From Bacteroidota bacterium (GTDB lineage Bacteria; Bacteroidota; Ignavibacteria; Kryptoniales; JAKASW01), in the NCBI GenBank assembly GCA_021812985.1, contig JAKAMG010000011.1, forward strand, positions 1-64,000: a stretch of 64,000 nt of DNA, given 5' to 3'. Below the pieces are notes generated by a model. The model did not search any database and had not been told where the DNA came from. It saw nothing but the letters and a program-made list of their open reading frames with translations. A program made the position numbers and the translations under genes. Shown here in pieces: positions 18,712 to 26,515 of this stretch. Position 1 is the stretch's first letter. Every line of letters begins with the position of its first letter.

Positions 18712-19815
18712 TTAAACGTTGAAAGGGAGGGTGGACAGCGCCGCATCAAAACTCTTTCCCCCCACTTTTATGGAGTACTTCGCGCCGGGAACCATTTGCT
18801 GAATTGAGATATATGCTAGCGCGATTTCCTTCCCGAGTCCGGGTGACTTAGCGGAGCTCGTCACCGCGCCTATTTCAGTCTCCGCTCCTGGCTTAGCATC
18901 GTAAACCTTTGCGCCATGTGGCATCTTCGAATCTGCCACGAGACCGATAAGGCGTCTCCTCACCTTCTCGTAGGTTTGCAGCCTTGCCACAACCTCCTGC
19001 CCGACGTAACATCCTTTGTTGTCGCTTATCGCGTCGATCCCATTCGCCTCGAGCGGGTTCATGTCCTCGTTCAACTCGCGTGGGAAAAGAGGAGTGCCGT
19101 TTTCAATTCTGAGAATCTCGAAAGTTTCCAACCCGGCGGGGACCGCTCCGCGCGCCTTCCCGTTCTCCAGAAGAGAATTCCATATTTCCCCGGCATTGTC
19201 CGGATTAACGAGAAGTATATAACCGCCTCCCGTCGCAAGATTTGTCTTCGAAAGAAAAATCTCGCGGGAGCCGAGGAACGTCCGTACGAAATTGAAAGCC
19301 GGCATCTTGCTTACGTCGAGAAATGCCTTGTAGCTTGAATGTGCATACTCCTTGAGGAAATCGGTAGCCGCGGGGCCAGCCACGAACAACATCGGGAAAC
19401 TCCCCGTCACATCCTCAATCCTGACATCTTCGGAGATAACGAATCTCTCTATCCATTTTGCAACTTTGCCGGAGTTGCCGGGACTCGTCAAGACGAGGAG
19501 GCTCTCCTGCTGGGCATAAACGGTGCAGAGGTCAACGATCCTTCCCTTCTCTGTCGCGAAGAATGTCTGCTTCCCCATTCCGGGGCGCATCCCGTTCAAA
19601 TCATTTGTGGTGATACGGTTAAGGAGATCGAGAGCATCCTTCCCGGTAAGCCGAAGCTTGCCGAAATGCGACAGGTCAAAGAATGCCGCGTACCGCCTCG
19701 CGGCCCCGTATTCTTCCTCAACTGATGTATACTTCTCAGGAACGGCAACGCCGTCGACCTGTATCATCTGAGCTCCAAGACGCTTGTGCATCGAGGTCAG
19801 GGTGCTTTCCGACAT
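18712..19815 (-). CDS. YgfZ/GcvT-family folate-binding protein
   Basis: 367 residues with the aminomethyltransferase fold. The N-terminal half resembles GcvT (FFDLSHFGKLRLTG, LLNRITTNDL), and the YgfZ signature KGCYVGQEVVARLQ is present near residue 270. YgfZ proteins use tetrahydrofolate and help assemble or repair some Fe-S enzymes; GcvT is the glycine-cleavage T protein. The KGCYxGQE motif favours the YgfZ side. No other glycine cleavage gene lies here, except the divergent GcvH-like gene of the neighbouring island. The ATG has a strong GGAGGAG Shine-Dalgarno and a plausible promoter upstream. Confidence 0.88.
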   Translation of the reverse strand: MSESTLTSMHKRLGAQMIQVDGVAVPEKYTSVEEEYGAARRYAAFFDLSHFGKLRLTGKDALDLLNRITTNDLNGMRPGMGKQTFFATEKGRIVDLCTVYAQQESLLVLTSPGNSGKVAKWIERFVISEDVRIEDVTGSFPMLFVAGPAATDFLKEYAHSSYKAFLDVSKMPAFNFVRTFLGSREIFLSKTNLATGGGYILLVNPDNAGEIWNSLLENGKARGAVPAGLETFEILRIENGTPLFPRELNEDMNPLEANGIDAISDNKGCYVGQEVVARLQTYEKVRRRLIGLVADSKMPHGAKVYDAKPGAETEIGAVTSSAKSPGLGKEIALAYISIQQMVPGAKYSIKVGGKSFDAALSTLPFNV

Positions 19816-19839
19816 CTATGACTCCTCCGATTTTAGACT

Positions 19840-19868
19840 AATATATTGCCGTCCAATTTTCCAATCAA
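19840..19868 (-). promoter_or_regulatory. Sigma-70-type promoter candidate for the YgfZ-like gene
   Basis: On the minus strand, TTGATT (19863-19868) and TATATT (19840-19845) are separated by 17 bp. The expected transcript start is about 20 bp before the ATG at 19815. Confidence 0.4.
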
Positions 19869-19920
19869 TGAAACGGCCATCTGTACGCGCCAGGAGACGT
19901 ATTGCGTCTGAGATATACCG

Positions 19921-19960
19921 TTCAGTGAAAGAGACAAGTGGGATTCTCCAACTTCAGTGA
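19921..19960 (+). promoter_or_regulatory. Candidate upstream activator sites for the sigma-54 promoter
   Basis: The octamer TTCAGTGA occurs twice (19921-19928 and 19953-19960), 32 bp apart, close to three helical turns. The pair lies about 105-145 bp upstream of the -12/-24 element, the usual distance for NtrC-type enhancer sites. The assignment is inference. Confidence 0.28.
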
Positions 19961-20064
19961 GGGCTAATCAGACACAATTGTAATACCTGTCTCTAGCTTC
20001 ACTTTACGAGTCGCGTTACTCCCCACTCCTACAGCGCTTACGAGGCGCTGAACATTCATAACGG

Positions 20065-20079
20065 TGGCACGGGGGTTGC
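20065..20079 (+). promoter_or_regulatory. Sigma-54 (-24/-12) promoter
   Basis: TGGCACG-N4-TTGC matches the sigma-54 consensus at every core base, with the GG and GC elements 12 bp apart. It faces the gene at 20166 and predicts a start near 20091. An NtrC-type activator with an intact GAFTGA motif is encoded 1.4 kb away (21458-22816). Confidence 0.85.
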
Positions 20080-20165
20080 GCTTCTTTCGGTATTAAGGAT
20101 TGGCCGCAGGGCCGCCAGTCAAGAATTTGACCGCAGTCCATGCCAAATGACAAAAGGAGGATGAC

Positions 20166-20483
20166 ATGTTCGCAAACGACGATTTATTCTGGCTGAATAT
20201 GACGAACCTTTTTCTCGGCATAGCCACTGTGTATTGCATGGTGGCGGTCGGGTATTCAGCATTGAAGGAGGTTTTCAGCCGATGGAAATTGCGTGATAGA
20301 AGGGTACCGGAGCTGGACGACCACACCTTTGTCGCCGACGGACTCGGGATTACGTTGGCAGACGGAGGAGAGAGGATCGACGCGAGCGATGTTCTTGTGG
20401 TTACTGAAGACTCTATTGGGACCGCCGGGAAGGCTGATGAGATTACATCCACCCAAGCGAAGAGGGAGGAGAACAGAAAATGA
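20166..20483 (+). CDS. Small single-pass membrane protein, first gene of the sigma-54 operon
   Basis: 105 residues with one membrane helix near residues 10-33 (NLFLGIATVYCMVAVGYSAL) and a charged cytoplasmic tail. A perfect AGGAGG (20155-20160) precedes the ATG. The stop overlaps the next gene by 4 bp, so translation of the two is coupled. I do not recognise a family. It may anchor or accompany the cysteine-rich protein that follows. Confidence 0.75.
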   Translation: MFANDDLFWLNMTNLFLGIATVYCMVAVGYSALKEVFSRWKLRDRRVPELDDHTFVADGLGITLADGGERIDASDVLVVTEDSIGTAGKADEITSTQAKREENRK

Positions 20484-21442
20484 GATGCCCCTTCCTGAGG
20501 GAAGCGCAGGTCAAATTCTGCTGCGCCTCCGAGTATAAGAAACTCATAGCACGCTATTTGGACGACACAAGCGACGAGCTTTGCACTTCGCCCGCGTACG
20601 TCAATTGCCAATCAGCAAGAGATCGGCATGAAGAGCTTCCGAGTCTCGATCACTGCCCCTTTCTTCAGGAGACTCTGTGCCAGTATTGCTCCGTAATGTC
20701 GGTCGTTAAATATGTGCCTTACCAGGAGCCGGGCCTGACTCGATGCGGCACATCAGCGCACCGGTATTGCGAGTTGATGATGACGATGCAGAATCCGCGA
20801 CTCCTCACACCGCACGACGTCATCGCGCCCGAAATCGACCCGGATGACGAGAACGCGAGCGGCTATTGGATGGTAGATGGAATTCAGACCGTCGGATGGC
20901 TCTTCTACTCGCCCAACCACATGTGGGCCGATGTCGACGAAGACGGAACCTGCCACGTAGGCGCGGACGCATTCATGTCAAAGGTATTGGGGAAGGTGGA
21001 CGACGTGACATTCGCATCATCGGGGGCCGCGCGTAATCCCGCAGTCAGCCTTTCTGTCAATGGCCTCGACCTCCAGATGATTTTCCCTGAAGAGATGCGG
21101 ATCTATTCCACAAATCCGCACCTGAGGTCGAATCCTTCGAAAGTGACATCAGACCCTTACACCCTCGGCTGGCTATTCGAGGGAAAGCTTTCAGGAGTCC
21201 CGCGTGGGCTCATCCGCGGCAAAGCCTCGAGGGAATGGATGAGGGACGAGATGAGGCGGCTCGTCGAATTCGCTCAGGACTTGTCGGCAAACAAGATGGT
21301 GGACGGGATCAGAATGATGGCAGACGGCGGGATGATCGATGCCGATTTCCTCGGCTCACTGACAAAAGAGGAGCTTCTTCTCCTGTACAACGACTTCTTC
21401 TCGCCGCGACAGTCTTTAAGCGCGGAATTCGGCTCAAGGTGA
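20480..21442 (+). CDS. Cysteine-rich protein with C-terminal GcvH-like domain
   Basis: 320 residues. The N-terminal 98 residues hold ten cysteines in a tandem duplication: C3-PFL...C14...C35...C43 and C59-PFL...C70...C89...C97, with spacings 11/21/8 and 11/19/8. Two equal metal or Fe-S sites are likely. From about residue 128 the chain resembles the glycine cleavage H protein (GYWMVDGIQTVGWLFYSPNH, then TSDPYTLGWLFEGK). The segment that should carry the lipoyl lysine reads LQMIFPEEMRIYS, and I see no lysine there. The C-terminal 80 residues are helical. The gene is second in a sigma-54-driven operon, convergent with the activator gene. Function unknown; a role in a redox process is inferred from the cysteines and the haem-type sensor next door. 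Confidence 0.8.
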   Translation: MRCPFLREAQVKFCCASEYKKLIARYLDDTSDELCTSPAYVNCQSARDRHEELPSLDHCPFLQETLCQYCSVMSVVKYVPYQEPGLTRCGTSAHRYCELMMTMQNPRLLTPHDVIAPEIDPDDENASGYWMVDGIQTVGWLFYSPNHMWADVDEDGTCHVGADAFMSKVLGKVDDVTFASSGAARNPAVSLSVNGLDLQMIFPEEMRIYSTNPHLRSNPSKVTSDPYTLGWLFEGKLSGVPRGLIRGKASREWMRDEMRRLVEFAQDLSANKMVDGIRMMADGGMIDADFLGSLTKEELLLLYNDFFSPRQSLSAEFGSR

Positions 21443-21457
21443 GAGAACAGGACGGAG

Positions 21458-22816
21458 CTACCTCTGTATCTCGTACCTCTTTATTTTTTCGTAGAGGGTG
21501 GAACGGTCGATACCAAGAACCAGCGCAGCTTCCTTGATGTTTCCACCGGTGCGCTTTATTGTGGCCTCTATGACCTGCTTCTCGACCGATTGAAGCGGGA
21601 GATTGTCCGGAACATTCCACGCCGGTCTCCTTATCCCGTTATGTTCAAGAAACGAAAAGTCCTCATCGCTAAGGACGCTGGCTTTGCACGTCACAATCGC
21701 CCGCTCCACCGCATTCTCGAGCTCCCGCACGTTGCCGGGCCAGTTGTAATCGATAAGCATCTTCAGGCCTGATTCCGTGATGTCTTCTATCTCCTTCCCG
21801 AGCTCGTGAGACAACCTCTCGATGAAGCTCCTGACGAGTAGCGGAACGTCCTCCCTTCTTTCGCGAAGCGGAGGTATCTGAATGTTTATCACGTTTAGTC
21901 GGTAGAACAAATCGTCTCTGAAGGTCCCGGCCTGGACCGCCTCCGACAGGTCACGATGAGTCGCTGCAATCACCCTAACATCCACCGAAATCTCTTCTGA
22001 CCCGCCGACGCGGTAGAAACTCCGCTCCTGCAGTACACGGAGGAGGTCTAGCTGAAGTTTCGGCGAGATGTCTCCAACTTCATCCAGAAATATTGTGCCG
22101 CCGTCGGCCATCTCGAACTTGCCCTTCTTCTGTGAGACCGCGCCCGTAAACGCTCCCCTCTCATGCCCGAAGAGCTCCGACTCCAGGAGAGTCTCGGCGA
22201 GCGCCGCGCATGACACACCAACGAACGGTTTTGGAGCCCTGTCACCCGAGAAGTGAATCGCCCGCGCGATGAGTTCTTTACCTGTACCACTCTCTCCCTG
22301 TATGAGAACGGTGCTCTTGAGTCCGGAAATCTCCCTCACTAACTCGAAGATCTCCTGCATCCTGCAGTTCTTGCTGATGATGTCATGGAAGCTGTATTGC
22401 TTTGCCAGCTTCTGTCTCAGTATCGTGTTTTCCCGCTGCAGGTTCTTCACCTTGATTATCCTCTCGACAAGCATGGAGATTTCTTTCGGGTTGCACGGCT
22501 TGACTATGTATTCGTGCGCCCCCTCCTTCATCGCGGTGATCGCTGTGTCGACAGTCGCGTAGGCCGTTATTATTATGACGGAGGCGTCCGGATGGATTTT
22601 CCTTATCTCCATCATCGTCTCTATGCCGTCCATCCCGCCCGGCATCTTGAGGTCAACGAAATAAATGGCGTAGTCCTTTTCACGCGCTTTTTCAAGCGCC
22701 ACGCCGCCGGATGCGGCTGAGTCCACTCCGTATCCATCCTCACGCAGCCACGCCGCCAGGGATTCCCGCATGACCTCCTCATCATCCACGACAAGTATTT
22801 CCCATTGCGTCTTCAT
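21458..22816 (-). CDS. NtrC-type sigma-54-dependent response regulator
   Basis: 452 residues. Receiver domain with D55 ([10 protein letters not shown]); AAA+ domain with Walker A GESGTGKE (174-181), the sigma-54 contact loop GAFTGA (221-226), and Walker [13 protein letters not shown]-terminal Fis-type helix-turn-helix ([20 protein letters not shown]). All parts needed to activate sigma-54 polymerase are intact. Its ATG overlaps the archaemetzincin stop by 4 bp. Likely target: the promoter at 20065-20079. Likely partner: the kinase at 23489-25111. Confidence 0.96.
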   Translation of the reverse strand: MKTQWEILVVDDEEVMRESLAAWLREDGYGVDSAASGGVALEKAREKDYAIYFVDLKMPGGMDGIETMMEIRKIHPDASVIIITAYATVDTAITAMKEGAHEYIVKPCNPKEISMLVERIIKVKNLQRENTILRQKLAKQYSFHDIISKNCRMQEIFELVREISGLKSTVLIQGESGTGKELIARAIHFSGDRAPKPFVGVSCAALAETLLESELFGHERGAFTGAVSQKKGKFEMADGGTIFLDEVGDISPKLQLDLLRVLQERSFYRVGGSEEISVDVRVIAATHRDLSEAVQAGTFRDDLFYRLNVINIQIPPLRERREDVPLLVRSFIERLSHELGKEIEDITESGLKMLIDYNWPGNVRELENAVERAIVTCKASVLSDEDFSFLEHNGIRRPAWNVPDNLPLQSVEKQVIEATIKRTGGNIKEAALVLGIDRSTLYEKIKRYEIQR

Positions 22817-23394
22817 CCGATCATCTCCGGTACTGTTGTCCTCTTTACCTGCCTCTTGGCCTTAGCAATTTCCTCGTCCAGCAGCTTCCAGCAGCTGGCG
22901 CAAAAGTCCTCGGACTTCAAATCAACCTGAACGATCTCCGTCGAAAGCGACATCAGACACGACCTGTCACCGCAGTGAACAAGACCGAACGTGTGCCCGA
23001 GTTCATGCGCAATTTCTTTCCTTGCCCTCCGCATTTCGACTTCTTTGTTCGGCCTCAACCCGTAAAAAGCCTGGCCCAGTCTGGCGAGAGAGATTATCGC
23101 GGTCCTGCCACAGAGCTGTGCCTGACCATACACGAATGTGATCATCGGAATGTAGAGGTCACATCCCGTAACTCCGACAAATCTGGTCGCATCGGGCGGC
23201 GTCACGCTGGAAAGATTCCGAAGTATGACAGTCGAGCTGTACTGTCCCCGCCGCGCGTCAAACGCGTAATCCGGCTCGGGAAATGACGTGGACACCTCAG
23301 AATCGAACCCGAACAGCTCGCCGACATGCCTCGCCAACATGCTTAGCGTCTCACCATTTACCGCGCCGATCGGGGATAAATAGATTCTGCTCAT
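22813..23394 (-). CDS. Archaemetzincin-type zinc metalloprotease
   Basis: 193 residues. The catalytic zinc motif HELGHTFGLVH is at 130-140, followed at once by C141 and then C146, C165 and C168 (CGDRSCLM ... FCASC), the four-cysteine structural zinc site that defines archaemetzincins. The N-terminal part (YLSPIGAVNGETLSML) also fits. Archaemetzincins are found in archaea and scattered bacteria and their substrates are largely unknown. Here the gene is inserted between a sensor kinase and its sigma-54 activator and is translationally coupled to the activator. Confidence 0.93.
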   Translation of the reverse strand: MSRIYLSPIGAVNGETLSMLARHVGELFGFDSEVSTSFPEPDYAFDARRGQYSSTVILRNLSSVTPPDATRFVGVTGCDLYIPMITFVYGQAQLCGRTAIISLARLGQAFYGLRPNKEVEMRRARKEIAHELGHTFGLVHCGDRSCLMSLSTEIVQVDLKSEDFCASCWKLLDEEIAKAKRQVKRTTVPEMIG

Positions 23395-23488
23395 GACGCA
23401 GTCAGTCCCGATATGAGGAAAATGGCCCTTCGGTATGAGCCACTATATCTCTGCCGATTCACGCGCTCATCCTTCATGTTGAATCTCT

Positions 23489-25111
23489 TTATGCTCCACC
23501 CTCGGCTCCTTCAGCTGAGGCGATCTTCTGCGGCAGCGTCTTTCTGATGGGCACAGTCACCTTGAACCTCGTCCCTTTACCCAATTCGCTCGTCACCTCT
23601 ATGTCTCCACCATGTGCATCAACGATCCCATACACTACCGACAGTCCCAACCCAACCCCCTTCGCGTCCCCCTTCGTGGTGAAGAAAGGATCGAAAATCC
23701 TGGGAAGTATTTCCGGCGGTATCCCATCGCCGGTATCGGCGATCTCGACAACCACCGATTCCCCTTCCTGCCTTGTCGAGATTGATATCGTTCCCTGGCC
23801 CTTTGCATGACACGCATCGGCTCCGTTCATTACGAGATTCACAATCACCTGTTGCATCTGGTAACCGTCGCATTCCGCAGGGGGTAGTGTCTCCGAGAGA
23901 TGGAGCTCGAGAATTATATTCCCAAGCTCGAGCCGGTGCCTAAGTATAAGGAGACTGTTTCTGATTATGACATTCAGGTCTGCGGTCGAGCTCTGAGGCT
24001 TTGGCCGCCTCGAGAACGCGAGGAGGTCGGAGACAATCCGCCCGACCCTCGTCGTCTCGTCGATTATCTGGCCGACATATTTCCTCACTTCCTTTACCCG
24101 TTCTCCAGGAATCCCATCGTCTTTCACAATTCTGTCGAGTAACATCGCGAGGTTGAGGACGCCGGAGATCGGATTATTTATCTCATGCGCTACAGTCGCT
24201 GAAAGCTGGCCGAGGGACGCGAGCCTGTCGCTCTGGAGAAGTTTCTGGTGCGCCACTTCAAGCTGCTTCGTCCTCTCTTTCACCTTCCGCTCAAGGTCCT
24301 GCGTTGCCTGGTTGAGCTCCACCATGGCCCTGTTCAGACGTTCGCTCATGACGTTGAACTCATGCGCGAGCTCGGCAAGTTCGGAGCTGGAACTTATCTC
24401 GACGACGTGATCGAGCTGCATGCGGCTCACGGCCCTCGCCCCTGCTATAAGCTGATTTATGGGTTTGTCAACGAACCGGCGTGTGAAGAAGACTATGAAA
24501 AGGCCAATGAGCACTATCTGAATTCCGGTAACCGCGAAGACTTCAGCCCTCGCGTTTGAAAGTTCCGCGTCGAGAGGGCCAAGGTCAAAAGCGACATCGA
24601 GAACTCCAAGTACGGTCGTCGTCTTGGGATGTGCATGGCAGGGAGCGTCACTGCATGAGGGCTCATTATAGATAGGGGTGATCATAGCAAGCTGCCTCCC
24701 TCCGGCCGATCTGAAGATCCTGGAGCGGGAGGACGCGTCGACGTTCACGAGCGGTTGCGAGGAGAAGTGACACATGGCGCACGACTCGGCCTTCTTGTCG
24801 ACCTGCCTTTCGTCGGTGGCTTTCGTCGAGAACATCACCTTCCCCTCTTTATTGAAGATCCTTATCCTGCTTATCCCGGGATTTGCCGCGATCGTTTGCA
24901 TCACGGAATACGCGGCGGACCTGTCGTCCGCCAGCATGGCATGCCACGTCGCGCTTGTGATTCCCATTGAGAGCTGGTCAGCCCCAGTGATCATCGCCTG
25001 AAGAATCTGACGCTCCTGATTCCGCAGGCTGATGTACCCCGAAATACCCGAGACGACCATGACGATGATCGTGAGGGAGATGATTATCTGAAGAGAAAGC
25101 CGCTTCGGCAC
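23489..25111 (-). CDS. Sensor histidine kinase with c-type haem motifs in its periplasmic domain
   Basis: 540 residues. Membrane helix 1 (about 9-27), periplasmic domain (28-190), helix 2 (191-210), HAMP (211-265), coiled coil, HisKA with H309 (VAHEINNPISG) and HATPase (GVGLGLSVVYGIVDAHGG). The periplasmic domain contains CAMCH (111-115), a standard haem c attachment motif, and C153-X4-C158-H159, the longer variant seen in some cytochromes. It probably senses redox state or a gas such as NO, O2 or CO through haem; the ligand is unknown. Cognate regulator: probably the NtrC-type protein two genes downstream. Confidence 0.93.
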   Translation of the reverse strand: MPKRLSLQIIISLTIIVMVVSGISGYISLRNQERQILQAMITGADQLSMGITSATWHAMLADDRSAAYSVMQTIAANPGISRIRIFNKEGKVMFSTKATDERQVDKKAESCAMCHFSSQPLVNVDASSRSRIFRSAGGRQLAMITPIYNEPSCSDAPCHAHPKTTTVLGVLDVAFDLGPLDAELSNARAEVFAVTGIQIVLIGLFIVFFTRRFVDKPINQLIAGARAVSRMQLDHVVEISSSSELAELAHEFNVMSERLNRAMVELNQATQDLERKVKERTKQLEVAHQKLLQSDRLASLGQLSATVAHEINNPISGVLNLAMLLDRIVKDDGIPGERVKEVRKYVGQIIDETTRVGRIVSDLLAFSRRPKPQSSTADLNVIIRNSLLILRHRLELGNIILELHLSETLPPAECDGYQMQQVIVNLVMNGADACHAKGQGTISISTRQEGESVVVEIADTGDGIPPEILPRIFDPFFTTKGDAKGVGLGLSVVYGIVDAHGGDIEVTSELGKGTRFKVTVPIRKTLPQKIASAEGAEGGA

Positions 25112-25275
25112 GACACCTGACCTGCTTTCTGAATATCATTTTGCCCCGTTAAGGGGAAACAATTCACTGGCGAGGTGCTACGGCATACCGGCTGGCGCTT
25201 TATGCCAACCCACTGACAACGGTAAAATATGGAGGGAAGATTAGAGATTCAATTCCGGAAGGGGGCGTAAGAGGA

Positions 25276-25301
25276 GTGGCCGCCGCGTTAACGGCGGCCA
25301 C
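25276..25301 (-). terminator. Perfect 10-bp hairpin after the KDG-type kinase gene
   Basis: GTGGCCGCCG (25276-25285), a 6-base loop, and CGGCGGCCAC (25292-25301) pair perfectly, 16 bp after the stop of the gene ending at 25318. There is no clean T run after it on the minus strand, so it may be a weak terminator or a 3'-end stabiliser. Confidence 0.5.
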
Positions 25302-25317
25302 CAGAAGGAAGCTACAA

Positions 25318-26400
25318 TTATCTTTGGATTCTCGCCGACCCCCCCTTGGCGAATGAGCGGACCTGGTCGAGAGTGGCCATCGTGGTGTCACCGGGAAAAG
25401 TTGTCAGGAGCGCACCATGTGCCCAACCGAGCTTTACCGACTCTTCGGGACTCTCTCCGGAGAGGAGACCGTAGAAGAAGCCCGACGCGAAACCGTCGCC
25501 TCCTCCGACCCTGTCCAGTACGTTCAGGTCGGCCGTCGGCGAGGTGTAAGTCTTCCCGTTCACCCACGCTACTGCCCCCCAACCGTGGTGGTTCGTCGAA
25601 TGAACTTCGCGAAGCGTCGTCGCAACAACCTTGACATGGGGGTGCAGAGCCACTACCTTATCGATCATTCCAAAGAAGGTGCTGGGGTCGAGCTTCGATT
25701 TGGCCGCAACTTCAGGTCCGGGGACACCGAGCCCCTTCTGAAGGTCCTCTTCGTTTCCGACAAGGACGTCTACGTTCTCGACAATTCGCGAGATGACCTC
25801 GGCTGCTTTCTTCTGTCCGCCCCAGATATTCCAGAGTTTCTCCCTGAAGTTCAGGTCGAAGCTCACTACGGCCCCCGCCTTCTTGGCAGCCTTCATCCCT
25901 TCTATTATTAGCTCGCCAGTTGTCTCGGAAAGTGCCGCGAAGATTCCTCCGCTGTGAAACCATCTGACCCCGCCGCCGAATATCGCGTCCCAATCAAAGT
26001 CGCCCGGCTTGAGCTGTGCCGCGGCCTCGTGCGACCTGTTGTAGAAAACGACCGGGGGTCTTATCCCGTGCCCCATGTCGCTGTAGACAGTGGCCATGTT
26101 GGGACCGTTGACGCCGTTGTGTTTGAACCTCCTGTAAAAGGGCTTCACGCCCATAGCCCTCACCCGCTCAGCAATCATATCGCCGATCGGATAATCGACC
26201 AGGGCTGAGACTATTCCGGTATCGAGCTGGAAACAGTCGGCAAGGTTCGCCGCAACGTTAAACTCGCCGCCGCTGACATGGATTTTGCACTCTGTGGCCT
26301 TGCGAAATGGGATTATGCCCGGATCAAGCCTGTGAACAAGCGCTCCCAGTGACAGGAAATCAAGCGCCCCCTTCGCAGGAATATTCAATTCATTTTTCAT
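25318..26400 (-). CDS. PfkB-family sugar kinase, 2-keto-3-deoxygluconate kinase-like
   Basis: 360 residues. N-terminal substrate region GGEFNVAANLA and C-terminal ribokinase signature DRVGGGDGFASGFFYGLLSG with the catalytic aspartate. The GGGD form, rather than GAGD, is usual in 2-keto-3-deoxygluconate kinases. It would phosphorylate KDG to KDPG or a related keto-sugar. Downstream member of a likely operon with gnd and a LarA-family gene, which supports sugar-acid catabolism. Fructokinase-like specificity is possible. Confidence 0.85.
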   Translation of the reverse strand: MKNELNIPAKGALDFLSLGALVHRLDPGIIPFRKATECKIHVSGGEFNVAANLADCFQLDTGIVSALVDYPIGDMIAERVRAMGVKPFYRRFKHNGVNGPNMATVYSDMGHGIRPPVVFYNRSHEAAAQLKPGDFDWDAIFGGGVRWFHSGGIFAALSETTGELIIEGMKAAKKAGAVVSFDLNFREKLWNIWGGQKKAAEVISRIVENVDVLVGNEEDLQKGLGVPGPEVAAKSKLDPSTFFGMIDKVVALHPHVKVVATTLREVHSTNHHGWGAVAWVNGKTYTSPTADLNVLDRVGGGDGFASGFFYGLLSGESPEESVKLGWAHGALLTTFPGDTTMATLDQVRSFAKGGSARIQR

Positions 26401-26453
26401 TTTAAGTGTTCCCTTGAGTTATCTCGACAGATTCATTCGGTTGATGCAATCAT

Positions 26454-26500
26454 GGAACGCCGATGGACGCGAATGCTGCGGGCGATATCACCGGCGTTCC
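26454..26500 (-). terminator. 9-bp stem in the gnd-kinase intergenic gap
   Basis: GGAACGCCG (26454-26462) and CGGCGTTCC (26492-26500) pair perfectly around a 29-base loop, just after the gnd stop at 26516. No T tract follows. It could be an intercistronic processing or attenuation structure. Confidence 0.3.
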
Positions 26501-26515
26501 GCATTCAATGCTCTT

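Larger units (their letters stand above)
19816..20165. other. 350-bp divergent intergenic region with sigma-70-like and sigma-54 promoters
   Basis: Separates the leftward YgfZ-like gene from the rightward sigma-54 operon. It holds a sigma-70-like promoter on the minus strand (19840-19868), a repeated TTCAGTGA (19921-19928 and 19953-19960), an ACAATTGT palindrome at 19975-19982 and a sigma-54 promoter at 20065-20079. No gene is recognisable. Confidence 0.55.
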
